Positions 1 through 9,112 of a stretch of 34,376 nucleotides of DNA are shown here, one piece after another. The notes under the pieces are model-generated. The model was not told the DNA's origin. It ran no database searches and worked only from the letters and a program-made list of their open reading frames with translations. Within the stretch, counting starts at the first letter, position 1; each line of letters begins with the position of its first letter. A program made the position numbers and the translations under genes. Origin of the DNA: Bacillus piscicola (GTDB lineage: Bacteria > Bacillota > Bacilli > Bacillales > Marinococcaceae); assembly GCF_022458745.1 (NCBI RefSeq), contig NZ_JAJJJF010000019.1:1-34376 (forward strand), given 5' to 3'.

Positions 1-106
1 ACAACTAACACCAGCTATATAAGAAAAATGAATAATCTATCCTTTTCTTGTCTATCATTATTCGTGTTTCTTCTCTAAATAAGCACTTTTAAAATTGACG
101 CAAATA

Positions 107-2674
107 TCAAAGGCCGCATTTTAACTGGGCGCCGCAATTTGTACATGTATTACAACCGCCCGCTTCTTCTACGGTACCTTCCCGGCATACAGGACAATTA
201 TCCCCTATTTCATTTCCGAATTGGACAGTCGTAGAACGAATTTCCCTAATCGTATCAACGAGAACCATTTTTTTCTCTGGCTTGCTGTCTGTATCCACGT
301 CGGTATAATCTGCGTTTGTTGAATTTTCCTCTGCCTGCAAAGAAAGCACTTGCGCGTCACGACTGCCGTCCACATAGACCGTTCCGCCTTTCGCCCCTCC
401 ATGATACAGGCGTTCATACACTTTTTGAACTTGTTCAACTGTATAGCCGCGCGGTGCGTTAACTGTTTTCGACAATGAACTATCCACCCATCGTTGGATA
501 ATACATTGAACATCCGCATGGTTTTCCGGGGACAAATCCATGGAAGAGATAAAGAACTCAGGGAGATTCCCTGGGTCTGTCTCTGGATTTCTTTCTATAT
601 ATTCTTGAACGATGTCCGCATTCACTTCAATAAATTTGCCGAGCCGTCCGCTGCGATAGTATTTAAATGAGAAGTATGGCTCGAGACCTGTGCTGACGCC
701 AACCATTGTTCCTGTACTACCGGTTGGAGCGACCGTCAAGAGGTGCGAGTTACGGATGCCAAATTCACGAATGTCATTGCGGATGTCCGTCGGCATGTTT
801 TTCATATACCCCGTGTTTACAAAAGCTTCGCGAAGCTCCTTCGTTTCAGCGTCCGTTTTCCCAACCAAGAATGGGAAACTGCCTTTTTCCTTCGCTAATT
901 GAATGCTTGTCCGGTAAGCTGTCGTTGCAATCGTTTCAAAAATTTGATCAATAAGTCTGTTGCCTTCCTCGGAGCCATACGTCGTTTCTGTATAAATCAA
1001 CAGATCATGCAGCCCCATCACTCCAAGGCCTACCCGGCGTTCGCCCTTTGCCTGTTCCGTATTCTCCTCAAGAAAATAAGGAGTAGCGTCGATAACGTTA
1101 TCCTGCATACGTACGCCGGTTGCTACCGTTTCTTTTAATTTAGCAAAATCCACCGTTTTCGCATCTTTATCCGCCATTTCCGCAAGATTGACAGCAGCTA
1201 AGTTACAAACAGAAAAAGGTGCTAAGGGCTGCTCACCACAAGGGTTTGTCGCAACAACTTTTTGCCCGTAGCTTTGCGCGTTGGTCTGTTCATTTGCATT
1301 ATCGATAAAGAAGATCCCCGGCTCTGCTGAATACGTAGCGCAAATGTTGATTAGTTTCCACAGCTCGCGCGCCTGAATCGTGCGGTACGTCCGTACTTGA
1401 TGACCTTTTCTTTCCCATTCCCGGACATCCCCGCACTCTTGCCATTCTTTATTGTACACTTCCATTTCTTCGTCGCTATAGCTTTCGACATCCGGGAAGC
1501 GAAGCGGGTACTCTTCATCATTCTCGACCGCATCCATGAATTCTTTTGTCAAGCAAACAGAGATATTCGCTCCTGTTAAAAATTCCGGTGAGTTTACGGA
1601 GTAAGTACCGCCTGTGTGTAATTTCTCTTCCGCTTCTCGAATTACTTTTTCATCGAAGCCGCCTTGCCCCGGGATGTGTTTATAATTGACAACATTTTGG
1701 TACAGTGCTTCCTCTGTTGCTGATAACGGTGTGAATTTTAATTTTTCCTTAACTAGACTTTGAATTTGATCATCTTCCGTATTTTCGTGAAGATAACGGA
1801 GAATGCGGGGGTTTTGCATTTTGGAAATAATAAATTCCAAAATATCAGGATGCCAATCCGCCAGCATAATCATTTGGGCCCCTCGTCTCGATCCCCCCTG
1901 TTCGACAAGGTGAGTAAGCTTCGCAATATCATCCAACCAGGAAACCGAACCAGAAGACTTACCGTTCACTCCTCTTGCCAGTGTATTTCTTGGGCGGAGG
2001 GTCGAACCGTTCGTACCAACCCCACCTCCACGACTCATGATCTCCATCACTTGCTTGCGGTGTTCGGAAATACCTTCCCGGGAATCCTCTACAAAAGGCA
2101 TCACGTAACAATTAAAATAGGTTACATCTGTTTCGGCTCCCGCCCCGTATAAAACACGGCCGGCAGGAACAAAATTCATGCTGCTGAGTTCTTTGTAGAA
2201 ACGCTCAAAATTCTCGCGGCGCTTCTCTTCTGTTTTTTCAACAGATGCAAGCCCCGAAGCATTACGCTTCGCAATTTGTTCATAATAGATTTCAAGAGGC
2301 TTCTCAATGACATCTAAAGAACGCGTTACACATCCAGCCTCGGCTTCCTCTGGCTCAAGCACATTGTGAAAGTCCGGATCGACCTGAACCTTTGCCTTGT
2401 TCTCTTCCCAGTTTAATTCCAGAACAAATCCATATCCTCGTGCAGGGAACTGCGGATCTTCTTTAACTGTCAAAACAACAAAATCACCAATTTTTAATGT
2501 TTTTTTCTCTGTATCCTTAAACGTATACCGGTCCAGCATCACGAGACGAGATACACCCTTTTTCGTCACCTGCATATCACTTGTAATCGGATAAACTTGT
2601 GGGAAGTGTTGAATATCCTCGTTTAATCTTTCTATATTTATTGTCTCGAATCGCTCCATCGTGACTTCCATCAT
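107..2674 (-). CDS. nrdJ: Adenosylcobalamin-dependent (class II) ribonucleotide reductase
   Basis: Reduces ribonucleotides to deoxyribonucleotides using a cobalamin-derived radical, so it needs neither oxygen nor a second radical-generating subunit. At 855 aa it has the length of the long B12-dependent form. Visible features: first redox cysteine in FNCYV (C189), a glycine-rich loop RGGGVGTNG near 216-223, the active-site motif NPCGEQ (477-482, giving the Asn-Cys-Glu triad), and a C-terminal cysteine cluster with two CxxC pairs and a final Cys (about 833-853) that fits a zinc ribbon plus dithiol shuttle. Residues 1-120 look like an added N-terminal domain. GGGAGG precedes two consecutive ATGs; the second (2671) has the better spacing. 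Divergent from the D-amino-acid aminotransferase. I see no cobalamin riboswitch upstream. Family assignment is secure. Confidence 0.95.
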   Translation of the reverse strand: MMEVTMERFETINIERLNEDIQHFPQVYPITSDMQVTKKGVSRLVMLDRYTFKDTEKKTLKIGDFVVLTVKEDPQFPARGYGFVLELNWEENKAKVQVDPDFHNVLEPEEAEAGCVTRSLDVIEKPLEIYYEQIAKRNASGLASVEKTEEKRRENFERFYKELSSMNFVPAGRVLYGAGAETDVTYFNCYVMPFVEDSREGISEHRKQVMEIMSRGGGVGTNGSTLRPRNTLARGVNGKSSGSVSWLDDIAKLTHLVEQGGSRRGAQMIMLADWHPDILEFIISKMQNPRILRYLHENTEDDQIQSLVKEKLKFTPLSATEEALYQNVVNYKHIPGQGGFDEKVIREAEEKLHTGGTYSVNSPEFLTGANISVCLTKEFMDAVENDEEYPLRFPDVESYSDEEMEVYNKEWQECGDVREWERKGHQVRTYRTIQARELWKLINICATYSAEPGIFFIDNANEQTNAQSYGQKVVATNPCGEQPLAPFSVCNLAAVNLAEMADKDAKTVDFAKLKETVATGVRMQDNVIDATPYFLEENTEQAKGERRVGLGVMGLHDLLIYTETTYGSEEGNRLIDQIFETIATTAYRTSIQLAKEKGSFPFLVGKTDAETKELREAFVNTGYMKNMPTDIRNDIREFGIRNSHLLTVAPTGSTGTMVGVSTGLEPYFSFKYYRSGRLGKFIEVNADIVQEYIERNPETDPGNLPEFFISSMDLSPENHADVQCIIQRWVDSSLSKTVNAPRGYTVEQVQKVYERLYHGGAKGGTVYVDGSRDAQVLSLQAEENSTNADYTDVDTDSKPEKKMVLVDTIREIRSTTVQFGNEIGDNCPVCREGTVEEAGGCNTCTNCGAQLKCGL

Positions 2675-3001
2675 CTCATCCTCCCAACTTTTAACTGCTA
2701 ATTGTTAAGTTATCATACGGCCGGATATAAATCAATATCTTGTATTAATTTATATCACAAGCACACTATATATAGTAAAAAGTACGTAATTGTAGAAGTT
2801 TGTCAACTTTCAAATCGAGAGATATTAAGCAAACGGACAAGGAATAGCGTTTATAAAAGACCTCATTTACGCTGTTAAAAAAAATTGCAACTTGTGTTTT
2901 TAAAAGAGTATAAAATGATTTCATCCTATTTTTGCTTAGCTTTCCCTCATCTATGTTAAAATTCCCTTGTATCATTTACACATAAGAAGGTGGGATCAGT
3001 C
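2675..3001. promoter_or_regulatory. nrdJ/dat divergent intergenic region with possible dat promoter
   Basis: A 327-bp A/T-rich gap between divergent genes. On the plus strand TTGCTT (2932-2937) and TTAAAA (2956-2961) sit 18 bp apart and could be a weak sigma-A promoter for the aminotransferase. A possible -10-like TATGAT lies on the minus strand close to nrdJ but has no convincing -35. No cobalamin-box, NrdR-box repeat or structured leader could be recognised by eye. Confidence 0.35.
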
Positions 3002-3838
3002 ATGGAGTATGTTTGGCTTCAAGATGAATTTGTGAAAAGAGAAAATGCCCGCATTTCCTTTGAAGACAGGGGCTATTATTTCGGTGACGGAATCTACGAG
3101 GTAGTCCGAGTTTATAATGGCAGCCCGTTTCTGTTAACCGAACATTTTGAGCGTTTTCAAAGAAGCGCTGATGAATTGGATATTCCTCTTCCTTATCCTC
3201 TTCCTAAGATTAAAGACATCGTCACCGAACTTGTAATAAAAAATAAATTAGAAAACGGCTACGTCTATGTACAAATGACGAGAGGGCTTCAAGAACGGGA
3301 GCATTTATACACCCGTGATTTAACAGCTATTCTGACTGCTTTCACAAAAACGGTGGAAATCCCATTTGATAAACAGCAAAACGGTATTTCGCTTCTTGCG
3401 CTCGAAGATATCCGCTGGCTCCGTTGTGATATTAAGACCATTAATTTGCTGGGAAACATCATGGCTAAACGAAAAGCAGAAGATAACCACTGTGACGAGG
3501 CCCTTCAACACCGCGACAGTACAGTGACAGAGGGGTCGTCAAGCAATGCGTTTATCGTTCAAAACGGTACCCTTTATACCCATCCGGCAAATCATTATAT
3601 TTTAAACGGTATTACGCGCCAATTTGTTTTACAATTAGCGCGCAAGATAGGGATACCCGCTGAAGAGAAAGCCTTCACCCTTGATGACTTGGCTTTAGCA
3701 GATGAAATGTTCATGACCGGTACGACTACCGAGATTTTGCCTGTAGTCTCTGTGAAGGGATCCGTACAAGCTACTTTTAAACCCGGTCCTGTCACGAGAG
3801 AACTGCAAAAGCTTTTCCGGGAAACTGCCAGCAGATAA
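3002..3838 (+). CDS. dat: D-amino-acid aminotransferase (PLP class IV)
   Basis: Transfers amino groups between D-amino acids and 2-oxo acids, chiefly giving D-glutamate and D-alanine for the cell wall. It is a fold-type IV PLP enzyme. With the ATG at 3002 the protein has 278 aa and the lysine in CDIKTINLLGN is K145, the same number as the Schiff-base lysine of the Bacillus sp. YM-1 enzyme. Other family hallmarks are YYFGDGIYEVVRVY near 25-38, the phosphate-binding stretch EGSSSNAF, and FMTGTTTEI near the C-terminus. A GTG 12 bases upstream extends the frame, but AGAAGGTGG is correctly spaced only for the ATG. A hairpin terminator follows. A branched-chain or ADC-lyase relative is less likely given the K145 region. 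Confidence 0.92.
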   Translation: MEYVWLQDEFVKRENARISFEDRGYYFGDGIYEVVRVYNGSPFLLTEHFERFQRSADELDIPLPYPLPKIKDIVTELVIKNKLENGYVYVQMTRGLQEREHLYTRDLTAILTAFTKTVEIPFDKQQNGISLLALEDIRWLRCDIKTINLLGNIMAKRKAEDNHCDEALQHRDSTVTEGSSSNAFIVQNGTLYTHPANHYILNGITRQFVLQLARKIGIPAEEKAFTLDDLALADEMFMTGTTTEILPVVSVKGSVQATFKPGPVTRELQKLFRETASR

Positions 3839-3866
3839 CAAACCTTTCTTCCCCGGATTCCCGCGG

Positions 3867-3902
3867 GACTGCTTGCAAAGTGAAATAAGCAGTCATTTTT
3901 GC
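3867..3902 (+). terminator. Rho-independent terminator of dat
   Basis: Perfect 8-bp stem GACTGCTT/AAGCAGTC (3867-3874, 3887-3894) with a 12-nt loop, followed by ATTTTTGC. It lies 28 bases after the dat stop. Confidence 0.7.
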
Positions 3903-3903
3903 A

Positions 3904-3983
3904 GAAAAAAGGTCCGAGCTTACGCCTTTCGCCACGCAATTGCACCTCAAAAAATTGCGAAGCGGCTAAGCTCGGACTTTTTT
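3904..3983. terminator. Two-tier bidirectional terminator between dat and lipM
   Basis: An outer 11-bp perfect stem GTCCGAGCTTA/TAAGCTCGGAC (3912-3922, 3967-3977) encloses an inner CGCAATT/AATTGCG stem. It is flanked by an A-run at 3904-3910 and a T-run at 3978-3983, so it can end transcription from both sides, mainly lipM on the minus strand. Confidence 0.85.
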
Positions 3984-3994
3984 ATCTAATTTCG

Positions 3995-4831
3995 TCAACG
4001 CCGGTAATTCCATTCCTCTGATTCATATTTTTCTATCGCTAATTCTTTCACCTGCTCTTCTTGTTGTGGATTCAATTGGTACGCTTCCGCATGAACATCA
4101 AGCCCCTCTGCAAATCCTTGATGAAAAGCAGCAGATACCTCTTTAAGCGTTACCGGTGTATCAAGTAATTCATTAATCGCAACCGCCTTGTTTTTAAAAG
4201 CATTCTGCATCCGTTTCCGTACCCGTTCGCTCGAATAGGTAAACAAATCAAACAGCTTATCTTCGTCTACATCGAGAATAATAGAGCCGTGCTGCAAGAT
4301 GACACCTTTCTGTCTCGTTTGCGCGCTCCCGGCAATCTTTCTTCCCTCTACGACAAGCTCATACCAGGAAGGGGCATCAAAGCAAACCGCCGAACGAGGG
4401 TTTTTTAAGGCTTGTTGTTCTTCCTTTGTACGCGGGACCGCAAAATCTGCGTGCAGTCCTAAGTGCCGAAATCCTTGCAAAATCCCTTCCGAAATTACCC
4501 GGTATGCTTCCGTCACTGTCGGTGGCATTTTCGGATGGTCTTCTGATACGATCACACTGTACGTTAATTCCTGATCATGAAGGACGCCGCGGCCTCCCGT
4601 CGGCCTTCTCACAAAGCCTAGGCCGTGTCTTTTAACAGCCTCCATATCAATTTCTTTATGTACTTTTTGAAAATAGCCAATCGACAATGTTGCCGGATCC
4701 CAGCCGTAAAAGCGGACAACAGGCGGAATTTTCTTCTCACTGTGCCACTCCAACAGCTTCTCATCAAGTGCCATGTTATAAGCTGGAGGTTTGTTCCCAG
4801 AATCAATAAAATACCATGTTTCCTTTTCCAT
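3995..4831 (-). CDS. lipM: Octanoyltransferase LipM
   Basis: Moves octanoate from octanoyl-ACP to the H protein of the glycine cleavage system, the first step of lipoate assembly in Bacilli. At 278 aa it matches B. subtilis LipM. The catalytic cysteine falls at C150 (SAVCFDAP), the position reported for B. subtilis LipM. Also visible are the biotin/lipoate ligase-fold motif [18 protein letters not shown] (75-92) and the lysine motif [11 protein letters not shown]. Start ATG at 4831, preceded by AGGGTGAT. It is divergent from yqhL and sits close to the gcv operon, whose GcvH partner needs lipoylation. LipL, an amidotransferase, is a related alternative, but the Cys position favours LipM. Confidence 0.93.
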   Translation of the reverse strand: MEKETWYFIDSGNKPPAYNMALDEKLLEWHSEKKIPPVVRFYGWDPATLSIGYFQKVHKEIDMEAVKRHGLGFVRRPTGGRGVLHDQELTYSVIVSEDHPKMPPTVTEAYRVISEGILQGFRHLGLHADFAVPRTKEEQQALKNPRSAVCFDAPSWYELVVEGRKIAGSAQTRQKGVILQHGSIILDVDEDKLFDLFTYSSERVRKRMQNAFKNKAVAINELLDTPVTLKEVSAAFHQGFAEGLDVHAEAYQLNPQQEEQVKELAIEKYESEEWNYRR

Positions 4832-4909
4832 GACATCACCCTGGCTTCCTCGGATCTTATTTTAACAGCAAAAATAGTTTATCAAAGTTGGCATGAAAAC
4901 AAAAGTTTC

Positions 4910-4938
4910 TTGTTTACGAGTAGCACCCGTTTTATAAT
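4910..4938 (+). promoter_or_regulatory. Sigma-A promoter of yqhL
   Basis: TTGTTT (4910-4915) and a perfect TATAAT (4933-4938) with exactly 17 bp between them, 42 bases upstream of the yqhL start. Confidence 0.75.
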
Positions 4939-4979
4939 GTGAAGTAGAGCTTGTTTAAGTTTAAAGGAGTGGAACATGC

Positions 4980-5357
4980 ATGACCATGTGGATTTTATGG
5001 GGGATTTTACTTGCCGTTCTCGTTTTTATGACCGCACGGCGCTTTGTAAAGCCAGGATTTCTTACGGATTTAACCGAAGAGGAATTTAAAAAAGGCTACC
5101 GAAAGGCCCAATTAATCGATGTCCGTGAACCGCGGGAGTACAGCGGCGGTCATATTCTTGGAGCCCGCAATATTCCCTTAACGCAGCTGAAACAACGATC
5201 AAACGAAATCCGCAACGACCAGCCGGTTTACCTTTATTGCCAGTCGGGAACGAGATGCCGGCAAGCTGCACGTCTGATTAAAAAACACCGAAATACGGAA
5301 GACATTTATAACTTGAAAAAAGGGTTTCGTAAATGGACGGGCAAGATCAAAAAATAA
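4980..5357 (+). CDS. yqhL: Membrane-anchored rhodanese-domain protein YqhL
   Basis: A 125-aa protein with an N-terminal transmembrane helix (about residues 3-19) and a single rhodanese domain facing the cytoplasm. The rhodanese signatures are LIDVREPREYSGGHI (45-59) and the active-site loop CQSGTRC, with the persulfide-forming cysteine at C87. Its sulfur acceptor is unknown. AAGGAG lies 10 bases before the ATG at 4980. Another ATG at 4976 is out of frame, and one at 4986 would remove two residues. It has its own sigma-A promoter and a downstream terminator, so it is monocistronic. Gene order beside lipM matches B. subtilis. Confidence 0.9.
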   Translation: MTMWILWGILLAVLVFMTARRFVKPGFLTDLTEEEFKKGYRKAQLIDVREPREYSGGHILGARNIPLTQLKQRSNEIRNDQPVYLYCQSGTRCRQAARLIKKHRNTEDIYNLKKGFRKWTGKIKK

Positions 5358-5373
5358 AGAATCAAAAGTACGT

Positions 5374-5406
5374 GGGGAGCTTGGCCGGAAACGGGGGCTC
5401 CTTTTT
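5374..5406 (+). terminator. Terminator after yqhL
   Basis: GGAGC (5376-5380) pairs with GCTCC (5397-5401), with an inner CCG/CGG pairing around a GAAA-like loop, followed by five T. Confidence 0.6.
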
Positions 5407-5418
5407 ACTTTTTCATCC

Positions 5419-5836
5419 TACCGTATCTCCTATGTCCAAAGATTTCATGAAGGCACATGATAACTATAACGTCGCTATTTCTAATAATCGCGGGTTTCAA
5501 GGTTTCATCCCTTCCCTATAATGTTGTTATTTTTGTAAATTGTGATTTTCACGGCATCATACGCTTGCTATGATGCTTCTATTTATGCGGACTGTGGCTT
5601 TCGCGACGCCGTACGCTTACTATGCTGTTGTTATTATTGGGGATCACGGATTTTGTGGCACCATACACGAGCTGTGATGTTGTTATTCTCATATCCCGTG
5701 AATTTCGCAACTTCAGCCACGCCCTGTGACACCGCTATTTTATAATGGCACAACTTTCGCAGCTAGATACACCCCCTTTGACGTTGCTATTTTCATCCTC
5801 CACAAATTATGCAACGTCATTAACTCTCTTTGTGAT
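5419..5836. repeat. Array of degenerate 52-bp tandem repeats (about eight units)
   Basis: Six consecutive units are exactly 52 bp long, starting at 5471, 5523, 5575, 5627, 5679 and 5731. A 54-bp unit follows at 5783-5836 and a more decayed one precedes at 5419-5470. Most units begin G-Y-Y-N-Y-TATT, have TTT at unit positions 25-27 (usually TTTC), often ATAC near 37-40 and CTATG or CTGTG near 46-50. Because 52 is not a multiple of three, the array cannot encode a repeated peptide. Across unit junctions a 7-8 bp stem with a 7-nt loop can form, perfect at 5554-5576 (GCATCATA/TATGATGC). Function unknown. Confidence 0.8.
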
Positions 5837-5968
5837 CAGTTACATTCTTTCATTTCGTGCGATAGTTATAACGTTTATCTTTGGTCACCATTGTTTTTAT
5901 AATAGAATCAATTTCATAATTCAAATGAAGTTATCGCCATCCGAACAATTCGGGCATAGTATAGAACG

Positions 5969-6159
5969 GTTGATTTGCCCTGCAGGCGGACGCTTTCCGC
6001 GGGCATGACTTGAGCCCTCCTCAGGCCAACACGATGTTGGTCACAAAGGCGTTGCCACAGGGCGTGGCGCCTTTAGCCTTTGATCCTTAACCCGCTACCT
6101 GCGGGGCCTCAAGACTCATGCTTTTCCCGCTGGTGTCGCTGCCTTCCGTTACAATCAAC
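5969..6159 (+). repeat. Dispersed MITE-like repeat, copy A
   Basis: A 191-bp non-coding element with imperfect terminal inverted repeats: GTTGATT at the left end and AATCAAC at the right. The left end continues to CTGCAGGCGGACGCTTT and the right end reads GCCTTCCGTTACAATCAAC. The termini match copy B at 12290-12545, which is inverted, and the left end matches copy C at 34223. The interior differs from B and C, so it may be a subfamily. No target duplication was seen. Confidence 0.75.
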
Positions 6160-6257
6160 AGATATATTTAATTTTTATGAACGTTATTAATAAAGTTGAT
6201 TATATCGTTCGTTTTTACGACGGCTTACGCACTTGTGAAATTGATTCAATACATTAA

Positions 6258-6287
6258 CAAGCCATGCCGCAGCAACGGCATGGCTTG
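6258..6287 (-). terminator. Hairpin after gcvPB
   Basis: Perfect 12-bp stem CAAGCCATGCCG/CGGCATGGCTTG with a 6-nt loop directly after the gcvPB stop codon. The T-tract is poor, so it may act as an mRNA 3' stabiliser as well as a terminator. Confidence 0.65.
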
Positions 6288-6289
6288 GT

Positions 6290-7759
6290 TTAACCTCTGT
6301 CATACTTTAAAACTGGTTTTCTCGCGGCTAGTGCTTCGTCAAGTCGTCTGACTGCCGTGTGGTGAGGTGCCTGCTTTACCGTTTCAGGCTCTTCTACAGC
6401 CTCTTTGGCAATCTGAATCATCACCTCGGCAAACGCATCCAGTGTCTCTTTCGCTTCTGTTTCTGTCGGTTCTATCATCATGCATTCTTCTACATTCGTC
6501 GGAAAATAAATTGTTGGCGGATGATAGCCGAAATCCAGCAGCCGTTTCGCCATATCCAGGGTGCTCACCCCTGCTTTCTTTTGCCGTTTCCCGGATAACA
6601 CGAATTCATGCATACATACCGTATCATAGGGAAGGTCAAAATAAGGCTGGAGCTGTCTCATTAAATAATTAGCGTTAAGGACTGCATCTTCGGAAACCCG
6701 CTTAAGCCCTTGCGCTCCCATCGTCCGAATGTACGTGTAAGCACGCAAGTTTATCCCAAAGTTCCCGTGATACGGTTTCACCCTTCCGATGGATTGCGGC
6801 CGTTCGTAATCCCACGTTAACATATCTTCTTTTTTTACAAGAACAGGTTTTGGTAAGAAAGGAATGAGATCTTCTTTTACTCCTACCGGTCCGCTTCCCG
6901 GTCCACCTCCTCCGTGAGGGCCGGTAAAGGTCTTATGCAGGTTCAGATGAACAACATCAAAACCCATGTCCCCCGGTCTCGTAATCCCGAGAATAGCATT
7001 AGAGTTGGCACCATCATAGTAGAGTTTTCCTCCCGCTTCATGAATAATCGCAGCCATTTCTACGATATCTTTTTCAAAGAGACCGAGTGTATTCGGATTT
7101 GTTAACATCAAAGCTGCGGTATCTTCTCCTGCCAATTCTCGAAGATGCTCTAAATCGACAAGTCCTCGCTCATCCGTACGAACAGTGACGGGGTCAAATC
7201 CGGCAACTGTCGCAGACGCAGGGTTGGTGCCGTGAGCAGAATCCGGCACAATCACTTTCGTTCGCGCCGTTTCCCCCTTGGCTTCATGAAAAGCACGGAT
7301 CATCATGAGACCTGCCCATTCCCCTTGGGCACCGGCCGCCGGCTGCAACGTTACCGCGTCCATCCCGGTGATTTCCGCAAGTGACTGCGCTAGATCATAC
7401 ATGACCTGGAGCGCTCCTTGGACTTGCTCTTCCGGCTGATAAGGATGAATATAAGCAAACCCGGGCAGACGGGCAACGTCCTCATTTAGTTTGGGATTGT
7501 ATTTCATCGTACACGAGCCCAACGGATAAAAACCTGAATCCACCCCGTGATTTCTCGTTGATAATGCGGTGTAATGCCTTATCAACTGCAACTCAGAAAC
7601 CTCCGGAAGTTCCGGCTCTTCGTCACGCAGATATTCAGAAGGAAGAAGATTCGCTAGTTCCGCTTCGTATTCACAAGAGTGATCGCTATCTGGCAATGAA
7701 TAAGCAACACGACCGGGGCGGCTTCTTTCAAAGATCAACGGCATTTCGATCGTTTTCAT
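6290..7759 (-). CDS. gcvPB: Glycine dehydrogenase (decarboxylating) subunit 2
   Basis: C-terminal half of the split P protein. It binds PLP, decarboxylates glycine and passes the aminomethyl group to lipoylated GcvH. At 489 aa it fits the family. The PLP lysine is K276 in [15 protein letters not shown], followed by the glycine-rich GPGSGPVGV. Other signatures are [14 protein letters not shown] (77-89) and [11 protein letters not shown]. The frame is open further upstream, but the real start is the ATG at 7759: it overlaps the gcvPA TGA as ATGA and has a G-rich Shine-Dalgarno inside the end of gcvPA, showing translational coupling. Last gene of the riboswitch-controlled operon. Confidence 0.96.
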   Translation of the reverse strand: MKTIEMPLIFERSRPGRVAYSLPDSDHSCEYEAELANLLPSEYLRDEEPELPEVSELQLIRHYTALSTRNHGVDSGFYPLGSCTMKYNPKLNEDVARLPGFAYIHPYQPEEQVQGALQVMYDLAQSLAEITGMDAVTLQPAAGAQGEWAGLMMIRAFHEAKGETARTKVIVPDSAHGTNPASATVAGFDPVTVRTDERGLVDLEHLRELAGEDTAALMLTNPNTLGLFEKDIVEMAAIIHEAGGKLYYDGANSNAILGITRPGDMGFDVVHLNLHKTFTGPHGGGGPGSGPVGVKEDLIPFLPKPVLVKKEDMLTWDYERPQSIGRVKPYHGNFGINLRAYTYIRTMGAQGLKRVSEDAVLNANYLMRQLQPYFDLPYDTVCMHEFVLSGKRQKKAGVSTLDMAKRLLDFGYHPPTIYFPTNVEECMMIEPTETEAKETLDAFAEVMIQIAKEAVEEPETVKQAPHHTAVRRLDEALAARKPVLKYDRG

Positions 7760-9108
7760 TCTATTAATCCCCCCAATGCTCTTGCGAAATCCTCGAGGTC
7801 CTGTTCCGTTCGCAGCTCCGTTACACACACTAACATCTGACCTTGCCGCTCTTTGTCAAAACGGGCAAGGTCGTATCCCCCAATGATCCCCTTATGAAAA
7901 AGCTCTTTATTTATTTCAGCTGCCGGTTTTTTTACGTCTAGCACAAATTCATTAAATACCGGCTGTTCATCAACAATGGCAATACCCGCCTGTTTGCATT
8001 TCTCTTTGAATCGGTTTGTCTTAATGACATTTTGGACAGCCATTTCCCTAACACCTTTTTTTCCGAGCGCACTCATCGCAACAGAGGCGGCGAGCGCATT
8101 TAATGCCTGGTTGGAACAGATGTTAGAGGTTGCTTTATCACGGCGGATATGCTGTTCTCTCGTTTGCAGTGTAAGGACAAACCCGCGATTTCCATCCGCG
8201 TCTTGCGTCTGTCCGACCAAACGGCCAGGCATCTTTCTCATCCGCTTTTTAGTGACGGCAAAATACCCACAATGCGGCCCGCCAAGCTGCGCAGGGATGC
8301 CGAATGGCTGGACATCACCGACCACAATATCCGCGCCAAACGTCCCTGGCGGCGTAAGAACACCTAAAGCAAGGGGATTGCTTGATACAACAAAAAGAGC
8401 GTCTTTAGCGTGTACCACTTCTTCCATCTCTTTTAAGTCCTCTAAGGAACCAAAAAAGTTCGGATACTGAATAAGCACACAAGCCGTTTGTTCATCGATA
8501 TGATCGTTTAAAATATCAACATCCGTCTTCCCGTTTTTCAGGGGTACTGTTTTGACTTCCAACCCGTGCGCTTCTGTGTATGTGTCTAGAACGGCGCGTG
8601 TTTCAGGATGTATCCCTTCTGAGACAAGGATCTTTTTCTTTTTCATCCTGCTCTCGCTTACCGCAAGCACTGCCGCTTCCGCAAGCGCCGTGCCGCCGTC
8701 ATACATGGAGGAATTAGCAATATCCATATCAGTCAATTCACAAATCATCGTTTGAAATTCAAAAATGGCTTGCAGTTCTCCTTGAGAAATTTCAGCTTGG
8801 TAAGGAGTATAAGCGGTATAAAACTCAGAACGGCGAATGACGTGATCGACGACAGAAGGGATGTAATGATCATAGACACCTGCTCCTAAAAAAGAGGGGT
8901 AGGTCTTTATATGAGCATTCTGTTCGCTTAACTGCTGCAGTTCCTTTAAGAGTTCTGTTTCCGCAAGTGGAGGGGACAGCTTCATGTCTTGTTGAAAGCG
9001 GATGTTCTCCGGAATATCGGCAAACAGCTCCTCTGTACTTTTTACACCAATAAGCTCTAACATCTCTTTTTTATCTTCTTGTGTCATTGGCAAATAGCGA
9101 AAATTCAT
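7756..9108 (-). CDS. gcvPA: Glycine dehydrogenase (decarboxylating) subunit 1
   Basis: N-terminal half of the split P protein; forms the functional decarboxylase with GcvPB. At 450 aa it is near the B. subtilis length. It keeps the aminotransferase-like fold but has no PLP lysine. Visible landmarks are [29 protein letters not shown] and [23 protein letters not shown], typical of the family. Start ATG at 9108; its Shine-Dalgarno AAAGGGG overlaps the last codons of gcvT, only 4 bases away. Middle gene of gcvT-gcvPA-gcvPB. Confidence 0.96.
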   Translation of the reverse strand: MNFRYLPMTQEDKKEMLELIGVKSTEELFADIPENIRFQQDMKLSPPLAETELLKELQQLSEQNAHIKTYPSFLGAGVYDHYIPSVVDHVIRRSEFYTAYTPYQAEISQGELQAIFEFQTMICELTDMDIANSSMYDGGTALAEAAVLAVSESRMKKKKILVSEGIHPETRAVLDTYTEAHGLEVKTVPLKNGKTDVDILNDHIDEQTACVLIQYPNFFGSLEDLKEMEEVVHAKDALFVVSSNPLALGVLTPPGTFGADIVVGDVQPFGIPAQLGGPHCGYFAVTKKRMRKMPGRLVGQTQDADGNRGFVLTLQTREQHIRRDKATSNICSNQALNALAASVAMSALGKKGVREMAVQNVIKTNRFKEKCKQAGIAIVDEQPVFNEFVLDVKKPAAEINKELFHKGIIGGYDLARFDKERQGQMLVCVTELRTEQDLEDFARALGGLIE

Positions 9109-9112
9109 AAGA

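Larger units (their letters stand above)
5358..6289. other. 932-bp gene-free region between yqhL and gcvPB
   Basis: Holds, in order, the yqhL terminator, the 52-bp tandem repeat array, about 130 bp of featureless A/T-rich sequence (5837-5968), one dispersed repeat element (5969-6159), a further featureless stretch, and the gcv terminator. I see no ribosome-binding site with a convincing reading frame; open frames here cross the repeats. Confidence 0.7.

Noticed and set aside
2766-2975. 69-aa minus-strand frame between nrdJ and dat
   Set aside because: No ribosome site, low-complexity A/T-driven composition, and it lies in a divergent promoter region.
2675-3001. Cobalamin riboswitch or NrdR boxes for the B12-dependent reductase
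   Set aside because: Searched by eye for the B12-box core and for paired NrdR repeats; none seen.
5419-5836. CRISPR array
   Set aside because: Units are contiguous 52-mers with drift throughout; there are no identical repeats separated by unique spacers and no cas genes.
5542-6008. Two plus-strand frames of 67 and 87 aa
   Set aside because: They run through the 52-bp repeat array, whose period breaks the frame, and have no Shine-Dalgarno.
7976-8470. 164-aa plus-strand frame
   Set aside because: Antisense to gcvPA, a clear enzyme; composition is that of a mirror frame.
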